Source: Pterois miles
Lineage: Eukaryota > Chordata > Actinopteri > Perciformes > Scorpaenidae
Direction of reading: 5' to 3'
Assembly: GCA_947000775.1 (NCBI GenBank)
Contig: CAMQGK010000130.1
Location: 6,819,001-6,883,000 of the forward strand
DNA length: 64,000 bases
The notes under the pieces are model-generated. The model was given only the letters and a program-made list of their open reading frames with translations, did not search any database and was not told where the DNA came from. Position 1 is the stretch's first letter. Each line of letters opens with the position of its first letter. This document shows positions 45,121-57,015 of the stretch, one piece after another. A program made the position numbers and the translations under genes.

Positions 45121-47444
45121 AAAGCACTTTATTTTTTATTTCTTATATTATATAATGTTTTAGGGATGTCTGTACGCTTAATTGGCGTTTTTAAATTTGA
45201 AGAAAATTCTTGACTTTGCAAACACACCTCTTGGTCTCCATCACTGGATGGGAATGTGAGATGCAGTTGGAAGCTTTAGGAAAAGCTACAGATGCAGCAA
45301 CCTCTAATTTCCCCTCCCAGCCGACTCCCAGCCACCTTCCAGCTGTTGTGTTATTAGAAAGAGTTAACAGACAGAGGATTTGATATTGAAGCGAAAACCA
45401 AACATTAAACGTTATTTCAGACTTAAACCAAGTGCTATAAGGAAACCATCATTTTAATGAGGCAATCGCAGCGAGGAGGATGGAGCGTTCACAACCAGTT
45501 TGCACAGCACAGCACCACCAGGTGGACGCCTGCAGCCCTGCACATACACACACTGACTGTGATCTTGTAAAATGTCTGGTACAACACAATTTCCTCCCTG
45601 TCACGTCCTTAGTGTCACCATACGATTCACAAAAACACATGAACCCACTGAAGTACACTGAAGAATGATGCATCTTTCTGTTCACATCATGTGTGACATC
45701 ACAAATAAGTACAATAATTGACTTCTGTTTCCATTATTGAAACCTTATGGCACTCATTAAAATACTTGTATTAGTTCTAAATATTGAGAGGAAACAGATT
45801 TTATTATTGTGCTTATACAACAATGTCAAATGTCTTTCTATCAGTGTATGAAAACTAATGCAGACGCACTGACTTTATATACATGTTTATTGTGAATAAG
45901 TAAGTTTGAGAACAGGGCAAGCATACTGTCTCGCTGTTTACTGGATTTCTACAGTTGCCCACCCACACCCATCACCCAGCTCTCCTCTGTTCTCCGCTCC
46001 TCCTTCCGAGGGAGGACGTGGGCTGATTCTTGACCTTTCAATGCACATCCCTCCCACATAAACACTCACTCATCTCATGTACAGATGCGTGTGCGCAGCC
46101 TAAGCTTTAGAGCCAGGGGACGTCGGAGAAAGGCTTTAGCCCTGACTTGATGCCCCCCACTTGAAAGTCAGCCTCCTCTGGCCCCAGCGGTTCCAGTATG
46201 GGAGACACTCGCTGTTGAGAGGTTGACTCACGTGTCAGCGAGAAAGGGGCGAGCGATCGTTATCTTGTCGTGCAGCGAAGAGCATGTTCTGCAGCGAAAC
46301 ACTTCTAACCGTGCGTTTCTTCCCCTCACAGTCACTCAAATGAAGACACCATTTGCTGCATCGCTGCAAAAACACAAGAACTTGCTTGTGTAGCCGCACA
46401 ACAGTGTTATTAGTATGCAAATTATACGGAGAATAAATGTTTCTGATGCCTTAGAAGAGCCTTATAAATGTAGATTTGGGTCTCTTTCTACCAGTGGCTC
46501 TCTTACCTGTGCACTTTCTCAACTTCTCCAGAAGAATACAATTACTCTTTGGAGAACTTGTTTTCCTCCTAACTCTAAACAAATTATCCTGCAGTTTTTT
46601 TTAGGGTTTTTTGTTGTTTTTGCACAAACCTCTGCTGTCTCACTCTCCCTCATTAATTTGGGGCTCACCACAGTTGAGAACAATAATTGCTTTTTAGTAT
46701 TCTTGGTGCAGTATGCTATGGGCCTCATTTTCTATAAGTAGATAAGACTAACCACTGCGATGGGATCTGCATTATTAATGCTAGATGTTGTGTTTGGGGG
46801 ATGTGAGACGAAGCTCCTCTGGTATTCACTTTATTAAAAATAGGCCGCTCAATGTCCAAATATGCGTGCTTGTGCAGTCATGCATATCGCTTGAGAAAGA
46901 GAGAGAAAAAGTGTTTGTTTGTGCATATCGATGTGTGTGCACGCTAGTGCTCATGTCTTTAAGGAATATAAATACCAGCCTATGTCTTTGCATTTTCTGC
47001 TACGCTGCCTGTTTGCAGGTTACTTTGCTGGCATGCGGCGTGGCCGCTTCACAACAATGAGACGTGACAGAAGGAAGAATACCTCTCTCGTTCGTGGCCA
47101 GGCTTGACTGGCTCTGTGAGGCCCAGAGCTCCCCGTTGACAGAGTCCTTATTTCTGGGAAGATGGGCCCATAATCGGACTCATATACTTTGCACCCCTTC
47201 CATGTAATTGGACTCTGGGTTCGCAGATTTAACCAGGGCTGCTAATCACTTCACTGGGGGGGGGTATGGACACAGTAAAGTAGCAGGGGGCCTCTTTTAC
47301 CTGGACTGTGGTGTCTGATAGGCTTTCAAATGACAGTCTTTCATGAAGATTTTCCCAATAACACTTGCGGTGGATTGGAGCATGACAGTTTAGTAGTTGG
47401 CTAGTTAATTAGTTAAAGCCAAGAAAATAAAAGTGTGTGTTTCA
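45121..47444. other. Intronic sequence, nothing recognised
   Basis: No repeat family or exon recognised. Open frames near 46415-46741 and 46785-47060 are unsupported. Confidence 0.5.
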
Positions 47445-47940
47445 GTCATAGACTGTACATAAGAAGTGTCACCATGACGTCACACATTGGTTTGTGGACT
47501 GCCATTTTGAAGCCTCAAGTTTGTGCATTTTGGTCATCACCATCTTGGTTGTCTCTTGGCATCTTGGTCTGTGGCCGTCGCCATCTTGTTTTTCGTCACT
47601 ACCAGCTTGGTTTTTGGCTGTTGCCATCTTGTTTGTTGTCTGTCACCATCTTGTTTTTTTTTGTAACCAGAAGTGACATGAAAGGGTGGAGCTAAGTATA
47701 ACTGAATGTTGAACAAGACATACAGTATTTAGGTGACCAGGGTATGTGCATCTCCTGCTTTATGGTCTATTTGACTCTAAATGGGACCATAATTTACTAA
47801 ATGAACATCATGCTGTATTGAAGAAGACTTGAAACTAGTGACTGAGACCATAAACTCATCATTACAAAGTTTACTGAGGTAGTTGATCAAGTGAGAAGTA
47901 GGCTGATTTTCTCATAGACTCTGCTGGCTGTTAGAAACAA
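47445..47940 (+). mobile_element. Dispersed repeat family 3, copy with internal 22-bp array
   Basis: Begins CATAGACTGTACATAAGAAG, carries a tandem array at about 47540-47662 (next entry) and ends with TCTAAATGGGACCATAATTT, GAACATCATGCTGTATTGAAG and GAGAAGTAGGCTGATTTTC followed by CATAGACT. It matches 50275-50720 directly and 61140-61400 in reverse complement. The start resembles the terminus of the MITE-like element at 23915, so they may share a transposase source. Confidence 0.8.
47540..47662. repeat. Array of about 6 units (about 21-22 bp) inside family 3
   Basis: The core CATCTTG recurs with starts at 47541, 47560, 47582, 47603 (as CAGCTTGG), 47625 and 47647, separated by GTTTTTGGCCGTCGC-like spacers. 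The same unit forms a shorter array in the second copy at 50372-50445. Confidence 0.8.
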
Positions 47941-48640
47941 TGACAGTTTAAGGTAGTTCCACATTGGGTTTGCTTTTCCAGTAGTGGTCAAGGAATGCAT
48001 CTTGGTATCAACAGCCTTCATTGGGCTCAGTTTTGTTTATTTATTTATGTATTTATTTATTTATTGGTAATCAATAGGACAATGTTTCGAGACAGAAATT
48101 CTGCAGCTGAGATTTTCCAGATGTCATTTTTCTATGCTGTGAGCAGCATAAGTGAAAATCAATTTACCACAGTTGTATCATGTTGTTGCCAGAAGTTGTT
48201 GTCAGGCAGATATGTCAAGTAGAGATGAAAATTATTTTTTGTGATTTAGGTGAACTGACCCTTTAACATTTGGCCCCATGCACAACACCATTCTGAAATG
48301 ATTGATAAAAACAGGCCTGTAACATCCAGCAAGTACTTTAACTTGTGCAATCCTCCACAGACAGGAAGAGCAATATAAAGAGAGGAGGATCAATTAGCTT
48401 CATTAATTAGACTAATTTGAGCCAACTTTGTGAGCTCGTTTACCTCTTTGGCTGATGAAAAACGAGCAGCAGCACGCGGCTATTTGTGTATGCTAATTGC
48501 AGTTGTTGTATCAATGCAGCGTCGAGTCTTGCTGCACTGCCTGCATTAGACAGATGCCTCTGGAGTCCTACACAGGAGGTGATAGACCACACCCTCTATT
48601 CTGTCTGTGTCTGTGATAATCGCCATAGACCAGCGATTAT
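47941..48640. repeat. Intronic sequence with (ATTT)n at about 48029-48066
   Basis: A short (ATTT)n tract interrupted by ATGT. Nothing else was recognised up to the SINE. A perfect 8-bp inverted repeat (ATAATCGC / GCGATTAT) lies immediately before the SINE start at 48617-48640. Confidence 0.6.
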
Positions 48641-48952
48641 GGGGCGGCAGTAGCTCAGTCCGTAAGGACTTGGGTTAGGATGTGGAGGACCCGGGTTCAA
48701 ATCCCCCATGGACCAAGACCAACTGGTTGCTGGAGAGGTGCCAGTTTACCTCTTGGGCACTGCCGAGGTGCCCCTGAGCAAGGCACCAAACCCCCAACTG
48801 CTCTGGGCGCTTGTCAGGAGCAGCCCCCTCACTCTGACATCTCTCCATTGACATGTATATGTACTGTGTACTGTGAACAACAGAGTGTAAAACTGAATTT
48901 CCCCACTGTGGGACTAATAAAGGAATATCTTTCTTTCTTTCTTTCTTTCTTA
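48641..48952 (+). mobile_element. tRNA-derived SINE, full length with (TTTC)n tail
   Basis: The head is tRNA-like: GGGGCGGCAGTAGCTCAGTC contains an A box (TAGCTCAGTCCG, 48651-48662) and GGGTTCAAATCCC is a clear B box (48693-48705). Both internal RNA polymerase III promoter parts are intact. The body has CACTGCCGAGGTGCCCCTGA and GAGCAAGGCACCAAACCCCC, and the 3' end reads CCCCACTGTGGGACTAATAA, then AGGAATATC and a (TTTC)n tail. The structure is that of a common acanthomorph SINE (from memory). The 120-codon open frame starting at 48680 is SINE sequence, not a gene. It is not a functional tRNA gene: the head does not close into a full cloverleaf. Confidence 0.9.
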
Positions 48953-50274
48953 TACTGCTCTAATTACTGTGGCACATATTTGTTGTTTTTTTGGGTAATG
49001 AGAAGAATCAGCAGCTATTTCATCATACGTGTGGTATGTTAAGTTAAACTTGGATATTGGAAGTTTTCTTGCAACATTTTTTGAATTGAGGCTGAAACAC
49101 TACGTGCTCTAATGACAAAGACAAGTGAATGCATGCATGCTAACTATGCACAGTATTAATCTCCACTGCCATAGCCATACACCAGCATACACACAAAAAA
49201 AAAAAGTGCCGCCTGGGGAAGCTTCAGCACGTGCACACAGCGTAAATTATCTTCCCAGATTGCTTTTCTGGAGTTAATCATCTCCTTTTATGTTATTCAT
49301 TTGTCAATGGTTATTGTTTGTCAAAGTAATGCAGTCGCCGCACGATATGAAGTGGAATGTAAATTTTGTTTGGGCAACTCATCGTTATGCACAAAAAGAG
49401 GGTAGCCACGCTGCAGGATTTACATTTACAATTACAGTCATGATACAATCATCTCTCATCATAATTCCTCTGCCCGGGATGTCAGCTCCGATAGAGAACA
49501 GGCTTTACACACTGCATACCAAACAGCTGCTTGGCAGGCCTGGCACCATGCTTTAGGCCCAGTGATTTACACCACGCAAAGCCTCCCTCCCTCTCTCTCT
49601 TTCTGTCTCGCTCAGCTTCTGTGCACCTCTAACTCTTAATGTCTGCCTCTTTCAGTGTCTCTACCCCTGTAATTCTCGCCACTTGTCTCTCCTCGTCTCG
49701 CGAAACACATGACCAGGGCCAGTTCTTCGCTCTCTGTTGTATAAGACATCATTAACTGTCCTGGTGGATCAGCACGCTGAGGCGAACCCGCCGAGGAGTC
49801 ATAATGTCATTTGATAAGAGTCAGCCAGTGTGATTGGTGATGTTGTCAGGCGCCGATATGTCATTTTTTTTTTCCCCCCAGGAAGAAAGAGGCTGAATAG
49901 TGTGAGCCAGTGGTATCCTGCAGGATGTCAGAGGCAAGAAAGTTATTTTCTTGTAGGATAAAGGAAAATGGCCGCATTAGTGCAAGCAAGCTACTGTACC
50001 TTCACCCTACAAGACACACCCATATGCACATACACTTTACTTAAGTGTCAGTCATATACTTTATACATGCACTTTCAAATCATGTATACATTTTATTACA
50101 ACAAAAAATAGCACACATATGTTGCATAACACTTTTCCAAAGCATACTGTTGATTACAGTTGGCTGCTGTGGTGTTAAAATCAACATACAGAAACTTGAT
50201 TGGTAATCCATTATAGTGAACAATATGTTTTTGTTTTTGTCCCTGTTACATTATTGTTTTGACGTTTTGCATGC
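48953..50274. other. Intronic sequence, nothing recognised
   Basis: Unique-looking sequence with a CT-rich tract near 49585-49620. No exon or repeat was identified. Confidence 0.5.
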
Positions 50275-50720
50275 AGACCGTAGACTGGATATAAGAAGTA
50301 GTCAGCAGGACATCACCGATTGGTTTGCAGGCCGTCTTTTGGAGCCTTGAGTTCAGCATTTTGGCCATCGCCATCTTGGTTTTTGCTCGTCGCCATGTTG
50401 GTTTTGGCCATCACTAACTTGGTTTTTGGCCAGCGCCATCTTGTTTTTTTGCAAACAGAAGTGACACAAGAGGGTGGAGCTAAATACAACCAAACACTTA
50501 AGTTATAAGACAAAAACATGGAAAACTCCCAGACCGGACAACGCTATGGTAGCAACCTGCCAATCACAAGGTAGCCCCGCCCTAAAGCATCCCCTGCTTT
50601 ATGGTCCATTTGACTCTAAATAGGACCATAATTTTCTAAATGAACATCATGCTGTGTTGAATAAGACTTGAAACGAGTGATTGAGACCATAAACTCATAT
50701 TTACCATGTTTACTGAGGTA
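50275..50720 (+). mobile_element. Dispersed repeat family 3, second copy
   Basis: Begins GACCGTAGACTGGATATAAG, holds a 4-unit array of the 22-bp motif (50372-50445), then AGAAGTGACACAAGAGGGTG and GTCCATTTGACTCTAAATAGG, and ends GAGGTAATAAATCAAG. Compared with the copy at 47445 it has extra sequence (CAATCACAAGGTAGCCCCGC) before the CATCCCCTGCTTTATGG block. Confidence 0.8.
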
Positions 50721-53185
50721 ATAAATCAAGTTCAGACTGATATGACATATTTTCTGAGGTGGTGCATTCATGTGTTGTTGGGAATCTCATGCCTTGTATC
50801 CCTGGGTTATGTTGTTGCAGAATCAAACATGGGAGAGGAACTGATAACAAGCATAGATTCCTTGAAGTTTTATCAGTGCTCTTCTCTTAGTATTAGACTA
50901 GTATTACACCAGTAGTACACCTAGTTGAAATGACCTTTAACGACACACTAAATACATGCAGCAGATACATCCTTGAATTATTATTTAACTGTGGTTTGCT
51001 CTCTGTTGGCTCTTTACCACATAAAACAGCTACAGTTCAGTTTAGTTTTAGCTCTATGCTAAATATCTGTTAACATGTCTTTAACTGACAGTTTAAATCT
51101 TCCTGTTTGCCCTCAGGATATGTTGTGACCGAAAGTCCCATTGAAACTAGCAAATAATGTCATTCACATCTACTTCAGTGTCAGTTTGACTTTTTTCTTC
51201 TTTATCTTTCCATAAATCCTGAAAAAATGTTGACATTTTTAAGATAAAAAGTTTGAATCCGACAGCAGCCTTGTACCTGCGCTGGCAGACGTTGTGACCC
51301 TCCTGGTGTAGTGATTAAGTCTGCCTCAGGGTCTAGGTAAAAACCCTGCAAACTTTTAACACTCGAGTTCACAGAGACACGACAGCCTGTCAGTCACCTC
51401 AGCTGCAGCAACAGGGATTTAAAGCATCCAATGTCATTAGATCTCTTTGATTATACCAGCATTATTGTTGAATATGCTCATGTGAAATAATTAAGGTTTG
51501 TGACACTAGCTGTGATATAGAGGAAGTGGTTCAGTTTTCCAGTATTCATGATTCACCAACAGACAAACACGTGTGTGTGGATTTATGGAAGAGTACATGG
51601 TGGCTAATGAATTGTTGCACTGCTTTTCAGGTGATGCATCTCTCTTTATAGACTCAATTATCTTCACCGTAAAAGAAGCCCTGCAGGCTTGGCGCAGTGA
51701 GTAAAAATACACCGTTCCACCTAAAATGTGATGCGGAAAGAGCGGGACGAGCCTCGGCGCATACAGAACGGACACACGATCCTCTGGATGGCTTTCATTA
51801 CTTTTATTCACCAGCTATCACTCAGGTTTAGCGAGAGGCTACATGCAGCTTGTTAAATCAGAGGAATTTGACAGTTTCATCTTTGATATCTTCTTCTCCA
51901 GTTTTCCTGCTGATCTGCACTTTTCAACTTCGACCAGGGAATTGTTGGGTTTCGTCTTAAAATATATCACAAGAGAAGCTGAGAAATCCTCCGCCTCAGC
52001 AGTTATAATGCAAAACATTTTTAAAAAGTCATATTTTTTTTATCCTTACTGAGCATGACACCACACAGGCTCTGTAACACAAACCCTTTCTGGATAGCGC
52101 ACATGGATAGTCAGCTTATCTTATTCCTATATCTCACTGCTTTGTGTAACAGCTGACAAGTGCTTTTATTTCACCTCTGATAGCACAAAATCTCAGTAAT
52201 CATCCCCCCTGTTTAAGACTTTTACAATGCTTTTCTGCTCAAAATTGCATGTGAGCGCGGGGACCAAGCCTCTGGTCTCGCTTCCCTGCAGATTTCGAAA
52301 TGCACTCACGGACAGTTTTTTTCGTTGTCAGTATTCAAGTGTTGCCTTGACCCTGTTGATCTTATCAGAGAGGCTTGAGCACAAATCCGGCGAAAGCAGC
52401 TTTATTTTAATGTCACAGGTATTAGATTTGCTGAAGAGCGAATATTGAAATGGGCTTGAACTTGGCACGTTTAAGGAGGCTTCGCATCCGTTCTGCTTGT
52501 GATGCAGGTCTGGGATGAAAAAATGAGTCTCCTCCTCCACCACCACCACACCTCAGACCTGATGCTAGTTTAGCACTCTTCCTTTTCACTTTTTTTTTTT
52601 CTCTGCAGGATCCCGCACGCTGTCTGACAAGAGTTTTATGCTAATAGAAGCAGAGGGGAGTGAAGGCCGCTGACAAGGGGCCAGGATTCATCCAACAGAC
52701 ATCTTGTACTGGTAGCATGTAGAACAGAGCTCCTCGCCTCATTTGAGGTTTAAGCTGTTTCATTTTATGTCCAAAAAACGCTCCTCTTAAGGCCTAATTA
52801 TACATGAGCTGCCAGAAAGTAACAATGTAAAGTACAAGGGTTGGAGAGATTGTAAGGAATGTGCTCCCTGCATGTCCTTTCTCCCATAATTCAGTGAAAT
52901 TTACATAGATTAAAGAATAAAGAACGAGTCCAATTTCCATAAATACCAATTACCATAACCTATTAGTCAAGTCAGGTTACATTTTATTTAAACAGGACTT
53001 TTGTGTAAATCTAACCGTCCCTCCGAGGCGAAAATGGCAAAGATGAAGACAGAAAATTGATTAGATTTAGGCACAGTGCACATTTTTGGGAATACATAAA
53101 ATAATGCTCTTATACTGTATTGCAGTGACATCTTGTGATTCATTACGCAGCGTTTTTGCCTCCGCATAGAGGTCCTGCTTCTCGG
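50721..53185. other. Intronic sequence without recognised gene
   Basis: No repeat family recognised. A possible acceptor (TTTTCTCTGCAG near 52608) is followed by sequence with stops and no good donor. Open frames are unsupported. Confidence 0.5.
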
Positions 53186-53985
53186 ATGCTCAGCTTGGAG
53201 GAACCCCCCCCCCCAAAAAAAAAAAAAAGTAATTACTCCCTCGCCCTAGTTCTTTACAGAGCTCACACTGTCATGAGGCCTGAAGGTTTGGACATGTTTT
53301 AGTGGGTAAATTATCTCAGCAGTTTTGAGTGAATATCAAGGGGATGTCATGAGGCAACCTGTGTAAGCAAAGCATTTGTATTGGAGATCCTGTGAGTGAT
53401 TCGCCGGCCCCTGTTGTTAAGCTCAATTAATCCTTTCACCTAGTGTTGTATCTCCAGGTCTGCCCCCCCCCCCCAGGTTTTTCCTGTGTGTGTTTGGGAG
53501 GGAGGGGGAGTTCGCTGGAGCTCTCTCAGAGAGCTCTGCGAGGCCGAGTTCATTAAACGGGAGTGAACTCGAGGGAGAGAGTGCGTAAAAGTACACCCGC
53601 CGCCGCCGCCGCCGCTGTGAAAGGAGAGCCATCAGGTGACCCAATCTCTGCCCAGCAGCTGGCCACTCGCTCCCCGGCCAATTAGCCCGGTAGAGTTGAG
53701 ATGCTCTCACTCCGCCATGATAAGGCCCTGCCTCTTTCTCACCCCCCTCCATCCATTTAATCAGCCTCTTCCTGAGCATCAGTCCTCAGATTAAGGCTCT
53801 ATCAGTGCGGCGCAGAGGAAAGGCCCGCTCACTCACAGCGGTCCCACCTCTTAACAGGAGAGGCAGCGGCGTGTGAGGGAGGGAGGGAGGCATGGGTTGA
53901 CAGAGATAAGATGATGCACCGAGTGTGGGTGAAGCGAGGGGGAGCTGGAGGAAGGAAGGGAGGTGAGGAGAAGGAACAATCAAAC
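53186..53985. other. GC-richer intronic region with short simple tracts
   Basis: Contains an adjoining C-run and A-run (about 53204-53229), a C-run near 53463-53474, and a (CGC)n tract near 53597-53615. GC content and CpG count are higher than in the surroundings. A 118-codon minus-strand frame reads the (CGC)n as poly-Arg and is not credible. Confidence 0.5.
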
Positions 53986-56554
53986 GTGGTCAACGAGTGC
54001 GGCAATCATTGTCTTGTCTTTTTATTGTAAATCACATTTTCTTGCCAGAGTAATGCAAACACACAGGAAATCGTATTTCCTGATGGCTGCCAGGTGGCCA
54101 TCTATGATCGGTGTGAAAACACAATATAATGTACTGATCACGCACACTTCAACCGCACTGGATAAGAAAGGAATATGTCTGAAGCCGTGGCACATTCAAA
54201 GGAGATTTGTGAAGGTACATCGCGTTTAATCCCACATAGATGTGGTTGACGTCTGAACAGTGGATATTCAGAGGGATAGTCCTTCCACATGCAAGTCTAT
54301 TTCCCCTCGCTTCACTTCCCTTCATTCAGCAGGCCTCTTTTGAAAGTACTTCACAGAGAGAGAGAGTTGTTTCAGGTCAGACGTAGCCCTGATATACCCT
54401 CTTATTGTCACAAACAGAGGGATTATGGACCACCGCCTTTCTCGCCGTCCCCTCAGTCAGTAATGTCCCTATTATCGAGCCATTACGCCAACGTTCTGCT
54501 TGCCAGCGCCCGTTTCAGCGGACTAACTGAGCACTTAGGCCTCTCCGGGTAGTGTGAGAAAGAAGAAAGGCAGGTTTATCTTGTCCTCACAGGATGTCAA
54601 CTTGATGTCTTCCATCCTCACTGGGGTTTCCTGCTGCGATGTTAAAAAGTATTTGACAAAGAACGGTCAAGGGAAAGCTGTTCGCCTTTGTTCGTCTAGT
54701 GAAACTTGGAGGGATGTAGGTGAAACATACTTTCCATTTCAAATTAGACATTTGCATTCGTCCTTCCTTTAGACAGTCTGATTTGGTTCAGTTTTCTGTG
54801 ACTTTTCCCACGTCGGACTTCAATGTCACATTTTCATTATGCGGCAGCTGAGCGCTGCCTGTTGGTATAGTGGAACTGATTGTTTTTTGATGACAGCTGA
54901 AAAGGTGACTTACATATTTAGTTGATGCTTAACATGGGTCATAAGTAAGGGCATTGGGAAGTGTTGGAGTGAAAATTGTAATGTCGGCCCCTAAGAGCAC
55001 CCTAACCTCTGAGTGATCATGGACAGCTTTGCCTGTGTAAAAGGTCTGCTTCCAGTTTTCATATTTTCTTAAGTGCATTTAGTCTTTTAGCTTTAGGTTG
55101 CTGCTCTTTGTGCTTGTTGGGGAAAGGTGTTATTTAGAGGCAATTAGCATAGTTAAAAATGTGTCCATGCCAGCTCAAAGTGCGAAATGATCGAGTTGAA
55201 TTTGTGTAAAATTTGCTTTTGCAACCTAGTTTTGTGTCGTGACGCCCCTGGGACTGGACCCAGGCTCGTAGAAAAAGAAGAGCAGCTCAGCCGAGTGGTT
55301 ATCCATCACGCTTCAGTCCATCTCCACTGGGGGAACCGGTCAAAGAAGCACACACACTCGCTGTTTGTTTGCTACGATTGCCACCTCTGAGAATACTCTG
55401 CCCACTGACTAAATTGGCTGCAGGAAAACCCTTCTTTTGGAGGGAGTGTGCCCATTAGCAAGGAAAGCAGGTGTGCTGTTTCGCCCAAATCCCAGGATTT
55501 ATTCCACGGTCATCAGGCCTGGAGGAATAGATTGTTATTTGGCCTTGTTTCATTTTGAGCAGAGTGAAACCCTACGGGGAAGGAGCGAGGAGGGTTAAGC
55601 TAACAGGGACTTTGCAAAGTCATCCACCCGCTCATGTCATTTGTTTGCGTCCGCCGAGGTTTGGATCCCGACATAAAGAAGCCATTTGAGCAGAAGAGCT
55701 CATTTTTATTGAGTGTCAACATTTAGTTTACCATCTTCGCCGTGGCTGCTTACATCCACATTTCTCCGGGGTCGCCCCGAGCAGCCTGTCAACTGAATGA
55801 GGCAGTTATTAATGTAGACACCTGCCTGTGTGTTTACAGCGTCCATACAGCTGTGACAGAGAGGCTCGCCATGACAACGCACATGTACAGTGAATGGCGG
55901 AAAAGCAGCAATTATAGCGGCAACACACCGAAGTGGCTTTTAGTGCCCAGATGAGGAGATTACTCACTCACACTCCTACATCTACATGCACAGTGGGTTT
56001 CCTTCTCAACTCTTTGATTACTTTGTGGATGCCGTGATTGTGAGGCCACCCTTGATTAGCTCAATTTATTCCCCAGCCATGCCAGAGGGCCATTTAGGGA
56101 AGTTTTTGCAGACTCTTTCCATTTATCAAAATGGGAGGCAGGCATGATTTGAATCTTAATACCTCCTTGCGGCAGAATACAAACAAGTGCATGCAGGCTG
56201 TCGCCCAGTGTGTGCACACACACTCCATTTTTAAGATGAAAGAAAGAAGAAAAAAGGTCTGGGAACACGATGTTTGATTATCACATCGGCTGTGTTTGTT
56301 CTTGGAGCCTTTTTCGTTATGGACATAAGAGTCAGCCCCCAAACTCTCCACCCCTCGACTCCTACTCTCTGAAAGTCAGAGCTGACGAATGGATGGTGAT
56401 GGGCGGTGATTCAGAGAGTGGAGCAGCAGTGAAGTCTAATCTTAGATAACCGGGGTGTATACTTTTAAAAAATGTAACTCATGTTGAGAATCTGAATCTG
56501 AAACTGAGAATCTAGAGGTCATCATATTTGATAATGATCTGTCTGACATTAAAC
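53986..56554. other. Intronic sequence, nothing recognised
   Basis: Unique-looking sequence; no exon, RNA gene or repeat family could be supported. Confidence 0.5.
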
Positions 56555-57015
56555 ATTAAAGCTGCTGTCGGTAACTTGGAGTTTTTTAAATGTGTCCTGT
56601 CCTAATCCTGACAGTAGATCATGAGGCAGATAATCTGTGAAAAAACCATCTGCATCCTCTTTGTGACGGCCATGGCGGCCATGTTGAGCCAAAACCAAGC
56701 ACCGCCCACCAGCCGGGTCACAAACGTTCTCATTTTTACAGCCAAATAGTAACTAAAAGATGTTTCTGGAGACATTTGAGGAGAGAAATAGTCATTACAG
56801 TGACAATATTGATTCATATTTGCTCAGCGCTGCCTAGTTTGACTGTTTGATCAGCTGATTGGTTGTTTTCTTTCGAGCATGTTGAAATTTTGCAGATGCC
56901 ATGTAGAGCCCAGGACACAGAGGAACGTGATGTTTTCACAGATTATGTGTCTCGTGCACCACTGTCAGCATATAAAGACGTTTTATAAAAATAACTTTTC
57001 ATCATATTGGCTCAG
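56555..57015 (-). mobile_element. Dispersed repeat family 2, copy C
   Basis: Starts TTAAAGCTGCTGTCGGTAAC on the + strand. GGGTCACAAACGTTCTCATT, AGATGTTTCTGGAGACATTTG, GTCATTACAGTGACAATATTG, CTGCCTAGTTTGACTGTTTG and ACGTTTTATAAAAATAAC are the reverse complement of blocks in copy A at 33921-34335. One internal segment is inverted relative to copy A (see findings). Confidence 0.75.

Noticed and set aside
48641..48715. Possible tRNA gene
   Set aside because: A and B boxes are present, but the sequence does not close into an acceptor stem and continues into a SINE body with a (TTTC)n tail.
48680..49042. 120-codon + frame
   Set aside because: Lies within the SINE body and its tail; starts in the tRNA-like head.
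52596..52680. Exon after TTTTCTCTGCAG
   Set aside because: Frames close quickly or lack a good donor; no IL1RAPL similarity.
53423..53779. 118-codon minus-strand frame with poly-Arg
   Set aside because: Poly-Arg is the (CGC)n tract read in one frame; no domain or splice support.
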